A stretch of DNA of 64,000 nt from the NCBI GenBank assembly GCA_002425225.1, contig DILV01000009.1, forward strand, positions 38,482-102,481. Reading direction: 5' to 3'. Shown piece after piece: positions 7,126 to 14,158 of the stretch. Below the pieces are notes generated by a model. The model was given only the letters and a program-made list of their open reading frames with translations, made no database searches and was not told the DNA's origin. Positions within the stretch are counted from its first letter, which is position 1. Each line of letters starts with the position of its first letter. Both the position numbers and the translations under genes were made by a program. The stretch comes from Thiothrix sp. UBA5583. GTDB taxonomy: Bacteria > Pseudomonadota > Gammaproteobacteria > Thiotrichales > Thiotrichaceae.

Positions 7126-7363
7126 GATGATTAACATCCACCTGAATCAAACTCCATCTGGTTGGTGAACGGGTTTATCTTCATCCGAATTGTCTTGTTG
7201 ACAACCCCCATTTGCTCTGCGATCTCTGCTGAGACATTCCCCACCGCACTTCTCGCAGGCGCTGGTCGATGGTTTCAGCACCTGCGGGAAATGCGGGGCA
7301 ATTGCAGGAGTGCCAACGGCTATGCTATGTTTACAGAATGTTCCTACAAAAAAGGAGAACATT

Positions 7364-7738
7364 ATGCAAGTTGTCAACATACGCCAATTGAAAGCAAACC
7401 CTTCTGTCGCATTGCGCGAGGCCAAGCATGATTTGGTAGTCGTCACTAACCGTGATAGACCTGATGCCCTGCTGGTTAGCATGGAACAGCTTTCCGGCAT
7501 CCCCAACCTTGATCAGGTCAGGCTTGCCTTGGGTGTCGGCTTGTTCCGTGACAAATTGCTATCCTTGGCAGCGGCGGCAAAGGTAGCGGGTAAGTCTCTG
7601 TCAGAAATGCTGACCTTAGTATCCGGCATGGGTATACCTGTCGTTGATTATTCCCAAGAAGAGGCTGAAGCCGAAGTAACCATGGTTGAAAAGCTGGTGC
7701 GTGAACATCAGGCGAAAACAGGGCTAAAAGCCGCATGA
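7364..7738 (+). CDS. Phd-like/UPF0175 antitoxin of a PIN-domain TA pair
   Basis: 124 residues from the ATG at 7364, behind AAAGGAG. The N-terminal ~45 residues follow the Phd/YefM pattern (M-Q-V-V-N-I-R-Q-L-K-A-N-P, then V-V-V-T-N-R-D-R-P-D-A). The C-terminal half matches UPF0175: F-R-D-K-L-L-S-L-A-A-A-A-K-V-A-G, then M-L-T-L-V-S-G-M-G-I-P-V-V-D-Y. This combination is a known antitoxin layout upstream of DUF3368 PIN proteins. The last codons overlap the toxin gene by four bases (ATGA). Confidence 0.8.
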   Translation: MQVVNIRQLKANPSVALREAKHDLVVVTNRDRPDALLVSMEQLSGIPNLDQVRLALGVGLFRDKLLSLAAAAKVAGKSLSEMLTLVSGMGIPVVDYSQEEAEAEVTMVEKLVREHQAKTGLKAA

Positions 7739-8250
7739 ATCCCGTGGTTGTGATTGCAGATGCTGGCCCGCTGATTGCTTTGGCCAGAATTGGGCATATC
7801 CACCTGCTACGTGAAATTTTTGGTGGGGTGGTGGTGACGGAAATTGTCCAGCAGGAAGTATTGTCAGGTGGTGGCTTTGCTGACTCTGTTCCTGTTGGTG
7901 ACGCCATCAAAGCAGGTTGGTTACAGGTCAAGCATTTGTCCATAGGGACTGCTGATGCGGGGCTTGGGTGGCTTGACCTAGGTGAACGGAGTTCAATTTT
8001 GTTGGCGCTGGAATACCAGCAGAACGGGCAAACATCCCGCTTGGTGATTGATGAGGCCAAAGGTCGGGCTGCTGCCAAAAGTCTATCACTGGAATTGATT
8101 GGGAGTGCTGGTGTCCTTGCAACCGCAAAGAGGTTGGGATTGATCCAACAAGCATACCCATTGCTGGCAGAACTGCGTGCATCAGGCTATTACCTGTCCC
8201 AAACAGTGTTTGACTCGGCGTTAAAAGCCGCTGGCGAACATGATGAATGA
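7735..8250 (+). CDS. PIN-domain toxin, DUF3368 family
   Basis: 171 residues. V-I-A-D-A-G-P-L-I-A-L-A gives the first metal-binding Asp; L-D-L-G-E-R-S-S-I-L-L-A-L and L-V-I-D-E-A-K-G-R give the later acidic residues; V-L-A-T-A-K-R-L-G-L-I and L-R-A-S-G-Y-Y-L-S complete the DUF3368 pattern. It is a predicted ribonuclease toxin held by the Phd/UPF0175 protein encoded just upstream. A broken relative lies at 6921-7125, so this part of the cargo has collected or duplicated such modules. Confidence 0.85.
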   Translation: MNPVVVIADAGPLIALARIGHIHLLREIFGGVVVTEIVQQEVLSGGGFADSVPVGDAIKAGWLQVKHLSIGTADAGLGWLDLGERSSILLALEYQQNGQTSRLVIDEAKGRAAAKSLSLELIGSAGVLATAKRLGLIQQAYPLLAELRASGYYLSQTVFDSALKAAGEHDE

Positions 8251-8315
8251 TCAATGCAGAACCTAAACCATGACCACTCTTTGACAAGAATCGCCTGATC
8301 TTCTGGTGTAACCTT

Positions 8316-11300
8316 ATGACTGAACACAAATTTGAACCAACCTTTGCATTCGCCAAATACTGGCGAAAATCACTTGCTGATACGGCTTTATCGAAAGGAA
8401 GATTTGCCGAAGAACAAGACTTGAAAAAAAAGGATGTCATCAACGAACAAGAATGGCGTAACGGTCAGCTAGGCTATGATAAAAAAGATCTCATAGGTAA
8501 TTACTTCAAGGGGGTTCCTGCGACCGATGAGACCGTTGAAGTCATCGTTAGCCCAAACACGTACAAACGCATATCCCAACATGGCCATGATTACGGTCTT
8601 GGCATACTGCCGCAGTACCTTCTGCCTGTATCCGTGCTGCTGCTCATGGATCGGCAAGGCAAATTTTTCCCGGCTACTTCCCCTATCATTGCCAGGGACT
8701 TACTTGCACCGCTTGAAGAAGGGTATCTGACTATAGGGAGCTTGGAGGAATATGACCGCTATATCACACAGCACCCCTACCAATTAAAAGAGAATGAGGG
8801 TTGTGATGAGATAGACTCCCGCGATTCCCATAAACAATTTGACGAATGGGGCAAACTGCTCGAATACGCTGATGGGCTTGAAGCAAATGTTTGTCAAATC
8901 CCTTTGCAACATTACTTGAAACAACATGTTGTATACCTAGAGAAAGGCAACAATATTGCTGCGTGGAATGTCATTGCCCTATATGACCATTTGTTGGAGA
9001 CCCGCGAGTGCGTACCACTATTTGAGAACTTGGCCTATACAGGGAATACACGGGAAAAACATTGCCAGCCAACCATTAAAAGCTTTACCAAAAGGACTGG
9101 ACACGGTACTGATGGTTATGGACTTGCTCCTGCCCAGCGGGATGTTCTGGCACGCCTGTTGGGTGAGCAAGATGGCAGCATACTGGCAGTGAACGGCCCA
9201 CCCGGTACAGGGAAAACCACCATGCTTCTGAGCATCATCGCCACCCAGTGGGTCAACGCTGCACTTAAAGGTGGTAGGGAAGCTCCTATAACAATGGCGG
9301 CATCAGCGAATAACCAAGCTGTCACCAACATCATCGACGCCTTCAGGAAGGTTGATATGGGGATGGGGCCTTTAGCGGGACGATGGTTGCCAAACCTTTC
9401 GAGCTACGGCATCTACCTGCCCGCCAAAGCTAAGGAAGGTGATGCTGTTGAGCGCGGGTACTTGACAGAATCACTCATGAATAATCAATACGAGCAACAA
9501 GAATACATTGATAGGGCGAAAATCCACTACATTCAATGTGCTGCTACGGCTTTTGGTAATGGTTTACTGTCCGTCAGCCAAGGAATTTCTGCTATTAGAC
9601 AGAAAATGGTGGGGCTGAATGATGTATTAGAGCAAACATACAACCTATGGCAACAGGCAGAAGATGCTAAAACGGAGGTGTTAACCAAGCTTGGGAATAC
9701 CCCACAATATGCGCTATCAGAAGCCCTTAAGCGGAAAGATGCAGCATCCGCCCGGTACAGAACTGCCTGCTTGCTGGATACTAGGCTACGGGCATTCCAC
9801 CAAACAGAATCTTTATCGGAAGTGCTAGTGTCATCCCTGTTCGGATGGCTGCGCCCAATTCAGGAACGTCGGTTAAACAGGGCAATCAGTTTCATCATCC
9901 AAAATGGATGTGATGGTGGTGTCTTGGACGGTATACGCCAATTTACCGAAATCCACCAACGAATTTCGGCATACAAACAGTCTACATCGGGTCAGCAAGA
10001 CAGGGCGGCACTGAACTACGAAAATTTACTTAACGTATGGGACAAGCATCAACAACTCCAGCAGGAATGGCAAACTCATCTTGGACAACTGGACAAGTTA
10101 TATCCGGGCTGGGCAGCCGTAGATGAAATCCAATCCATCGAAGATCAGGCGGACAAAACAATCCGTTTTGATCTGTTCCGCCTAGCCACGCATTACTGGG
10201 AGGGCGTATGGTTGGAAGAAACCGAAAAATTCTTACAGGAGTTGACTGAAAAAGGGAAAACTGGTGTTCCTGTGTTGACAAGTAGTGGGGCCGGGGGAAC
10301 GGGCAGCAGCAAATCCCGCAAGCATATCCAAAAAACATGGGCACTACGCATGATGCTGACCCCTTGTGCCGTCTCGACGCTCTACATGCTGCCTAAAACC
10401 ATGAAGGCGTGGAGTGGCACGGATACTTATCTTTACAACACCATTGACCTGTTGATCATAGATGAGGCAGGACAGGTAACGCCTGATTTGGCGGCGGCCT
10501 CATTTGCACTAGCTAAAAGAGCCTTGGTTATTGGAGACACTCAGCAAATAGAACCTATCTGGTCACTGCCGGAATCCGTCGATATTGGCAACTTGGTTGC
10601 CTGCGGGTTGGCTGCACCGTGTGCGGAAAGGCAGGGTAAGGAAGCCTTAGACCTACAAGGAAAGACAGCGACAGCGGGTAGTGTCATGAAAATGTCCCAA
10701 CACAGCACATTGCACCACGACAACAAAGCTCTTGATCGGGGTATGTGGCTATATGAACACCGCCGATGCTGGGACGAGATCATCGCCTATTGTAGCGAAT
10801 TATGTTACAAGGGCACTCTCCAACCCAAGCAGGGTTCTGCTCATGCCTCCGCAAAGATTACCCCACTATTCCCGCCCATGGCTTACCTACATATTGATGG
10901 GAAATCACAAAGCCAAGGGGGAAGCCGTATTAACAGGTATGAAGCAAAGGCTATTGCGGTTTGGGTTGCAGCGAACCGTGAACAAATCCAACAGCACTAC
11001 CAAGGGGAAAAAATTGGCAAGATTCTGGGGATAGTAACCCCGTTTGGTGCGCAAAAGACAGCTATCCAATCAGAACTAAAAGAAATGCTAGGAGACAAAA
11101 ATGACATCACTGTTGGTACTGTCCACGCTCTTCAAGGGGCTGAACGTAACCTGATAATCTTTTCACCTGTTTACTCTAAGCACGAAACTGGCGGGCAGTT
11201 TTTCTTTGATGCTGGCCCCAACATGTTGAACGTTGCTGTTTCAAGGGCAAAACACAGTTTCATGGTCTTTGGCGACATGAAAATTTTTGATGCGAAAGGC

Positions 11301-11399
11301 AGGAAGCCATCATCCTTACTGGCGAGGCACATTTTCTCATCGCCAAAGAATGAAATTTCTACTAGCGTCCCCCCTTCTCCTTCTCAAGATTGGCAATAA
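8316..11399 (+). CDS. Large SF1 (Upf1-like, AAA_11/AAA_12) helicase, candidate defence protein
   Basis: 1027 residues. Walker A is N-G-P-P-G-T-G-K-T-T (about 292-301). Walker B is L-L-I-I-D-E-A-G-Q (about 709-717), followed by V-I-G-D-T-Q-Q-I. Motif V is V-G-T-V-H-A-L-Q-G-A-E (about 934-944) and motif VI is N-V-A-V-S-R-A-K-H (about 969-977), so it is a complete SF1B/Upf1-type motor. About 400 residues between motifs I and II, rich in helices, form an insertion. The N-terminal ~270 residues match nothing I recognise, and no nuclease motif is visible. Large SF1 helicases of this build occur in several prokaryotic defence systems, and its place beside TA modules in an integrated element fits that role, but function is inferred. 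No good ribosome-binding site is seen. The 3' end overlaps the repressor gene tail-to-tail by 38 bases. Confidence 0.85.
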   Translation: MTEHKFEPTFAFAKYWRKSLADTALSKGRFAEEQDLKKKDVINEQEWRNGQLGYDKKDLIGNYFKGVPATDETVEVIVSPNTYKRISQHGHDYGLGILPQYLLPVSVLLLMDRQGKFFPATSPIIARDLLAPLEEGYLTIGSLEEYDRYITQHPYQLKENEGCDEIDSRDSHKQFDEWGKLLEYADGLEANVCQIPLQHYLKQHVVYLEKGNNIAAWNVIALYDHLLETRECVPLFENLAYTGNTREKHCQPTIKSFTKRTGHGTDGYGLAPAQRDVLARLLGEQDGSILAVNGPPGTGKTTMLLSIIATQWVNAALKGGREAPITMAASANNQAVTNIIDAFRKVDMGMGPLAGRWLPNLSSYGIYLPAKAKEGDAVERGYLTESLMNNQYEQQEYIDRAKIHYIQCAATAFGNGLLSVSQGISAIRQKMVGLNDVLEQTYNLWQQAEDAKTEVLTKLGNTPQYALSEALKRKDAASARYRTACLLDTRLRAFHQTESLSEVLVSSLFGWLRPIQERRLNRAISFIIQNGCDGGVLDGIRQFTEIHQRISAYKQSTSGQQDRAALNYENLLNVWDKHQQLQQEWQTHLGQLDKLYPGWAAVDEIQSIEDQADKTIRFDLFRLATHYWEGVWLEETEKFLQELTEKGKTGVPVLTSSGAGGTGSSKSRKHIQKTWALRMMLTPCAVSTLYMLPKTMKAWSGTDTYLYNTIDLLIIDEAGQVTPDLAAASFALAKRALVIGDTQQIEPIWSLPESVDIGNLVACGLAAPCAERQGKEALDLQGKTATAGSVMKMSQHSTLHHDNKALDRGMWLYEHRRCWDEIIAYCSELCYKGTLQPKQGSAHASAKITPLFPPMAYLHIDGKSQSQGGSRINRYEAKAIAVWVAANREQIQQHYQGEKIGKILGIVTPFGAQKTAIQSELKEMLGDKNDITVGTVHALQGAERNLIIFSPVYSKHETGGQFFFDAGPNMLNVAVSRAKHSFMVFGDMKIFDAKGRKPSSLLARHIFSSPKNEISTSVPPSPSQDWQ

Positions 11400-11703
11400 C
11401 AGAAATCATAGCTCGAACAATTTCCTTATTTGATGGGCTAATAGATTTATAATCTGTCAAAAGGGCAGCTTCTTCTGAGTTTATATGACTGTCGTTACTC
11501 AAGGCTCTACCCAAAAGCATCCATGCAGGATCGACTTGAAACAGATTTTCTAACTTTAAAAGAAAATTACCATCTGGAACAGATGCGTCACCTTCGTAAC
11601 GGGTGATAGTTATTTTCGCAACCCCCATGCGTTCGGCAAACTCTGCTTGAGTTAGAGTTCCCCTCACTTCGCGCAGGCGCTGCCCGATGCTTGTTTCTGT
11701 CAT
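11362..11703 (-). CDS. XRE-family repressor of the element
   Basis: 113 residues from the ATG at 11703. The N-terminal HTH reads S-I-G-Q-R-L-R-E-V-R-G-T-L-T-Q-A-E-F-A-E-R-M-G, then V-A-K-I-T-I-T-R-Y-E, a classic XRE/Cro-CI domain, followed by F-Q-V-D-P-A-W-M-L-L-G, typical of phage-type repressors of the short (no peptidase) class, and a helical tail. Its first 13 codons and its promoter lie in the 124-bp inverted repeat. It is the obvious candidate to bind the palindrome TTATCTTTAAAGATAA found in both copies, and so to silence both outward operons. Because it has no LexA-like cleavage domain, induction would need another factor; the free S24-like protein at 3054-3482 is a conceivable partner. 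Confidence 0.85.
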   Translation of the reverse strand: MTETSIGQRLREVRGTLTQAEFAERMGVAKITITRYEGDASVPDGNFLLKLENLFQVDPAWMLLGRALSNDSHINSEEAALLTDYKSISPSNKEIVRAMISVIANLEKEKGGR

Positions 11704-11788
11704 TCTTCCTCGAAATATCATTTAAGTTACTTGACTTGTTATCTTTAAAGATAAATACTAGCCACAACGTAACACATTTGGACAGGAG
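11665..11788. repeat. Right copy of 124-bp inverted repeat (mate at 4909-5032)
   Basis: The reverse complement of this segment equals 4909-5032 with one mismatch. It contains the start of the intact repressor gene (minus) and the outward promoter of the right operon (plus). The separation of the copies, 6.6 kb, encloses the whole cargo segment. Confidence 0.92.
11731..11759 (+). promoter_or_regulatory. Outward promoter with palindromic operator, right operon
   Basis: TTGACT (11731-11736), 17 bases, AATACT (11754-11759), with the 16-base perfect palindrome TTATCTTTAAAGATAA at 11739-11754 in the spacer. The next gene starts at 11799. It is base-for-base the same as the promoter of the left operon, so both should respond to the same repressor. 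Confidence 0.65.
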
Positions 11789-11798
11789 AACCGACAGG

Positions 11799-12059
11799 AT
11801 GGACACGTCCCCCAACCCAACTTTACTGACCCCTGAACAGGTGTTGGCTAACTTCCGGGCTACAGGCACGACTGTTGCAGGTTGGTGTCGTCTTTATAAA
11901 TTCAACCGCAGTACAGTCAATGCTTTGTTGCACCGAAATGCCCCTGGCTTGCGTGGTGAATCCCACCGGGCTGCGATTGCACTGGGGCTAAAAGCCGACC
12001 CTAGCAAAGACTCCCCTGAAAAAGCCAATCCTGACAAAGGTGTTAGCCATGAATCCTAA
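11799..12059 (+). CDS. BcepMu gp16-like phage-associated DNA-binding protein
   Basis: 86 residues from the ATG at 11799. The core reads L-T-P-E-Q-V-L-A-N-F-R-A-T-G, then V-A-G-W-C-R-L-Y-K-F-N-R-S-T-V-N-A-L-L, then G-E-S-H-R-A-A-I-A-L-G-L-K. This matches the BcepMu gp16 family of small HTH proteins found in the early regions of phages and related elements. It is the first gene of the right operon, 40 bases after the repressed promoter, the usual place for an early regulator. The C-terminal 20 residues are polar and probably disordered. The identification is by pattern memory and fairly secure. Confidence 0.75.
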   Translation: MDTSPNPTLLTPEQVLANFRATGTTVAGWCRLYKFNRSTVNALLHRNAPGLRGESHRAAIALGLKADPSKDSPEKANPDKGVSHES

Positions 12060-12210
12060 CATCTTAATCCCTTTTCAAACAGGGCAACTTGGCAATTTGG
12101 CCCAGGCATTTCACATGAGTGAAAGCGATCTGTTGGCAGTATTGCACCGTTGTATCCACTTCCTGCCTACGCATTTCCGGCAATTCCTGCAAGGTCATGC
12201 CTATGGGTAG
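12049..12210 (+). CDS. Small hypothetical protein (53 aa)
   Basis: The ATG at 12049 lies inside the end of the gp16-like gene (11-base overlap). The product begins MNPNILIPFQTGQ and has a helical stretch with M-S-E-S-D-L-L-A-V-L-H-R-C. It has one Cys and several His. The overlap and undisturbed frame support it; no family is recognised. Confidence 0.5.
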   Translation: MNPNILIPFQTGQLGNLAQAFHMSESDLLAVLHRCIHFLPTHFRQFLQGHAYG

Positions 12211-12220
12211 ACACTGACCA

Positions 12221-12293
12221 GCCGTCAGGCTGACTCCCATTTCTCATTCATCCAAAAAAACAGGGCTTTAAGCCTGACGGGCAAGTATTGCCT
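12221..12293. repeat. Hairpin-forming element with 22-base motif shared with 16266-16287
   Basis: GCCGTCAGGCT (12221-12231) can pair with AGCCTGACGG(G)C (12271-12282). The right arm starts a 22-base block, 12272-12293, that recurs at 16266-16287 with two differences (GCCTGACGGG-nn-AGTATTGCCT). Both blocks lie shortly before the start of a gene. They may be protein-binding sites, RNA regulatory hairpins or processing sites. Confidence 0.5.
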
Positions 12294-12341
12294 GTTGGGT
12301 GCGAACAAAACACGAACGAAGAACATAACAAGGACAACAAC

Positions 12342-12689
12342 ATGAAAACGAACAGAACAACAGGGGAAAAAATTGCCAATGGCCTGCTGGCTTTCGGTGT
12401 GGCGGTAGCGTTGACAGTCATCACCTTGGGGAGCCGTGAGGCGAATGCCGCCCAAACAGGTGCCCTGCATTTGGTGGCCACCATCAAGGATGGTCCTGCC
12501 ATGCAGGCAGTGAGCTGGGTAGTGAAGCAGGGTGATGCGGTGGTGAAAAGCACCCACTCCCACAGCGCCACCTTCCATTTGCCAGGTGGGGACTACAGCG
12601 CCCATCTGGAGTGTAACGGAACCAACCGCAGCCGGTCGTTCACCCTGAGATCGGGCGGGGACATCGACATCGTGCTGGCGTGCGGCTAA
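12342..12689 (+). CDS. Exported protein with small beta-sandwich domain
   Basis: 115 residues from the ATG at 12342 (MKTNRTTG). The N-terminus has a basic stretch, a hydrophobic helix and an A-N-A-A signal-peptidase-like site near residue 37. The mature part contains L-V-A-T-I-K-D-G, a W, F-H-L-P-G-G-D-Y-S-A-H-L and S-F-T-L-R-S-G-G. It has two Cys (LECN and LACG) that could form a disulfide. The chromosomal protein at 62288-62644 has the same layout (signal, L-V-A-T-I, W, L-P-A-G-R-Y, S-F-K-I), so the two seem related. It is the first of a run of envelope-directed genes in the right operon. Confidence 0.7.
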   Translation: MKTNRTTGEKIANGLLAFGVAVALTVITLGSREANAAQTGALHLVATIKDGPAMQAVSWVVKQGDAVVKSTHSHSATFHLPGGDYSAHLECNGTNRSRSFTLRSGGDIDIVLACG

Positions 12690-12713
12690 TTCCACTGACA
12701 GGAGACAGGAACC

Positions 12714-13586
12714 ATGAACATGAATATTCAAGCACAGCATCAAGTAGTACAGACTGGCGCTGTCCAGCGGATCAAAACCTTCGGCACGTTTGTGGCAGGG
12801 GGCTGTGTCGGTGCGCTGATTGCCGGTGCGATGTACCACGTCTGGGACTATGGCAAATCCAACGGGTTCAACCCGTTTGGCGATGGTGGCAAGTCTGTCT
12901 ACAAAACCTCGGATAGCCGAGCAGGAACAGCCACCCAGTCCATGCCGGGTTCCCCCCGACTGCTAACCAGCAGTGCGGGGCAGGGTGAGATCAACACGCT
13001 GGCAGCCATCCCGGTGATGCTGGTGTCGTCTGCCGAGGCAAGCGATGCAGAAACACGACCTTTTGTGATGGGCAAGCCCTCTGGTGCTGCCTCATCGTCT
13101 GCTGCCAAGCCTGTCATCCAGATGGTGCGGCAACAAGCCAGTAGTTCCACCCCCCATAAACAGCAAGGTTCCCAAACTGCCCACCCCCGCAAACAGGCGA
13201 GTCAAGGTGACACGAAGCCGCCAGCCAACAAGGTGGCTCAACGAACCGTCACACGTCCGGCACCTGTCCCTGCCACTTGGGTGGGCAGGCTGATGCCGGG
13301 GCAGGCGGTGCAGGCCGATTATTACAACTACATCCGCAACCCCAAGCCGCAAGAACGTGCCGCCCAACAAGGCACATGGGTAGCCCGCCTGATGGGGGAA
13401 GCCCCTGTCAAGGTCAACAAGGGCAAGCCTGCCCAGTTCCAAACCCCCTCAAAATCCAGCCTGCATACGGGTGCTGGCAACCAGGGTGATCGTCTGAACG
13501 GCGGTGGCAATGCCCTGATCTGGTCGGAGAAGGGGGATGCTCCGTTATCTGGCGTCACTGTCTGCATCAAAAAGGAGTGCGTGTGA
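12714..13586 (+). CDS. Membrane-anchored protein with long disordered domain (290 aa)
   Basis: One hydrophobic Gly/Ala-rich helix lies at about residues 25-45 (F-V-A-G-G-C-V-G-A-L-I-A-G), and the rest is Ser/Ala/Pro/Gln-rich and probably disordered. A near-repeat occurs inside it: T-W-V-G-R-L-M-P-G at about 188-196 and T-W-V-A-R-L-M-G-E at about 222-230, each with A-P-V nearby. The C-terminus has two Cys (VCIKKECV). The layout, with a short inside, one helix and a long outside, resembles periplasm-spanning or surface components. No family recognised. Confidence 0.65.
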   Translation: MNMNIQAQHQVVQTGAVQRIKTFGTFVAGGCVGALIAGAMYHVWDYGKSNGFNPFGDGGKSVYKTSDSRAGTATQSMPGSPRLLTSSAGQGEINTLAAIPVMLVSSAEASDAETRPFVMGKPSGAASSSAAKPVIQMVRQQASSSTPHKQQGSQTAHPRKQASQGDTKPPANKVAQRTVTRPAPVPATWVGRLMPGQAVQADYYNYIRNPKPQERAAQQGTWVARLMGEAPVKVNKGKPAQFQTPSKSSLHTGAGNQGDRLNGGGNALIWSEKGDAPLSGVTVCIKKECV

Positions 13587-13876
13587 TGCACAAAAAAACA
13601 TGGCTAGAAAAGCTGGCACTGGTGGATGTCTGGCTGGTGTTGGCGGAATGGCTGACCGGAGCGGTCATGATCGCTTATCTGGTGTTTGCCTTATTGGCGC
13701 TGGCGAGTTGGGCACAAGACCAACAGACAGCCACGCTCTCTTATGGGGCGAGCGCTATTGCCTGTCTGGTCGTGGTCTGGTTACTGGCGTTGGCCTGTGC
13801 GCCTTACCTGCGGATGCAGGATGACGGCAAACGGATACACACCAGTCAAGGGAGGCAGCGTGAACCCACTCTTTAA
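13586..13876 (+). CDS. Small two-helix membrane protein (96 aa)
   Basis: The ATG at 13586 shares its A with the stop of the previous gene (TGATG) and has AAAGGAG at good spacing. Hydrophobic segments are at about residues 22-42 and 55-75. The tail is basic and polar (RMQDDGKRIHTSQGRQRE). It overlaps the next gene by 17 bases. Function unknown. Confidence 0.65.
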   Translation: MHKKTWLEKLALVDVWLVLAEWLTGAVMIAYLVFALLALASWAQDQQTATLSYGASAIACLVVVWLLALACAPYLRMQDDGKRIHTSQGRQREPTL

Positions 13877-14156
13877 CCTGGTTAGGACAACAGCCTTGAT
13901 GGTGTGCTTCCTGTTTGCCGGGTTGGCGCTAGGCATCCTGCTGGGGGACAAACCTCTGCATCTGTCCATCACCCTAGGGCGGGAGAATTGGTTGCTGGGA
14001 TGGGTCTTTGTCTGGTGTGCGTTGGCCTTGCTGCTGCTAAGCCTGCGCTGGGATTGCCCGGCAGCGACCAGTGCCAGTAAACCCGCACCTGTTAAGCCGC
14101 CAGTACCTGCCCCTGTGATCGCAGCCAAACCGTTAGCGGCAAAAGGCAGGGGCTGA
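13860..14156 (+). CDS. Small two-helix membrane protein (98 aa)
   Basis: The start is taken as the GTG at 13860 because GGGAGG lies just upstream and the frame before it has no signal. Hydrophobic helices lie at about residues 10-28 and 45-62, followed by a Pro/Ala/Lys-rich tail (APVKPPVPAPV) of the kind that spans or binds the cell wall. It is two bases from the wall-hydrolase gene. No recognised family. Confidence 0.6.
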   Translation: MNPLFNLVRTTALMVCFLFAGLALGILLGDKPLHLSITLGRENWLLGWVFVWCALALLLLSLRWDCPAATSASKPAPVKPPVPAPVIAAKPLAAKGRG

Positions 14157-14158
14157 GC

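Noticed and set aside
7147..7300. Minus-strand stretch resembling the repressor N-terminus (Q-R-L-R-E-V-R) followed in another frame by an HTH-like A-E-I-A-E-Q-M-G-V-V
   Set aside because: The similarity is short, needs a frameshift and could be chance; Q-R-L-R-E-V-R is common in XRE proteins. It may be a third relic of the repressor but is too weak to list.
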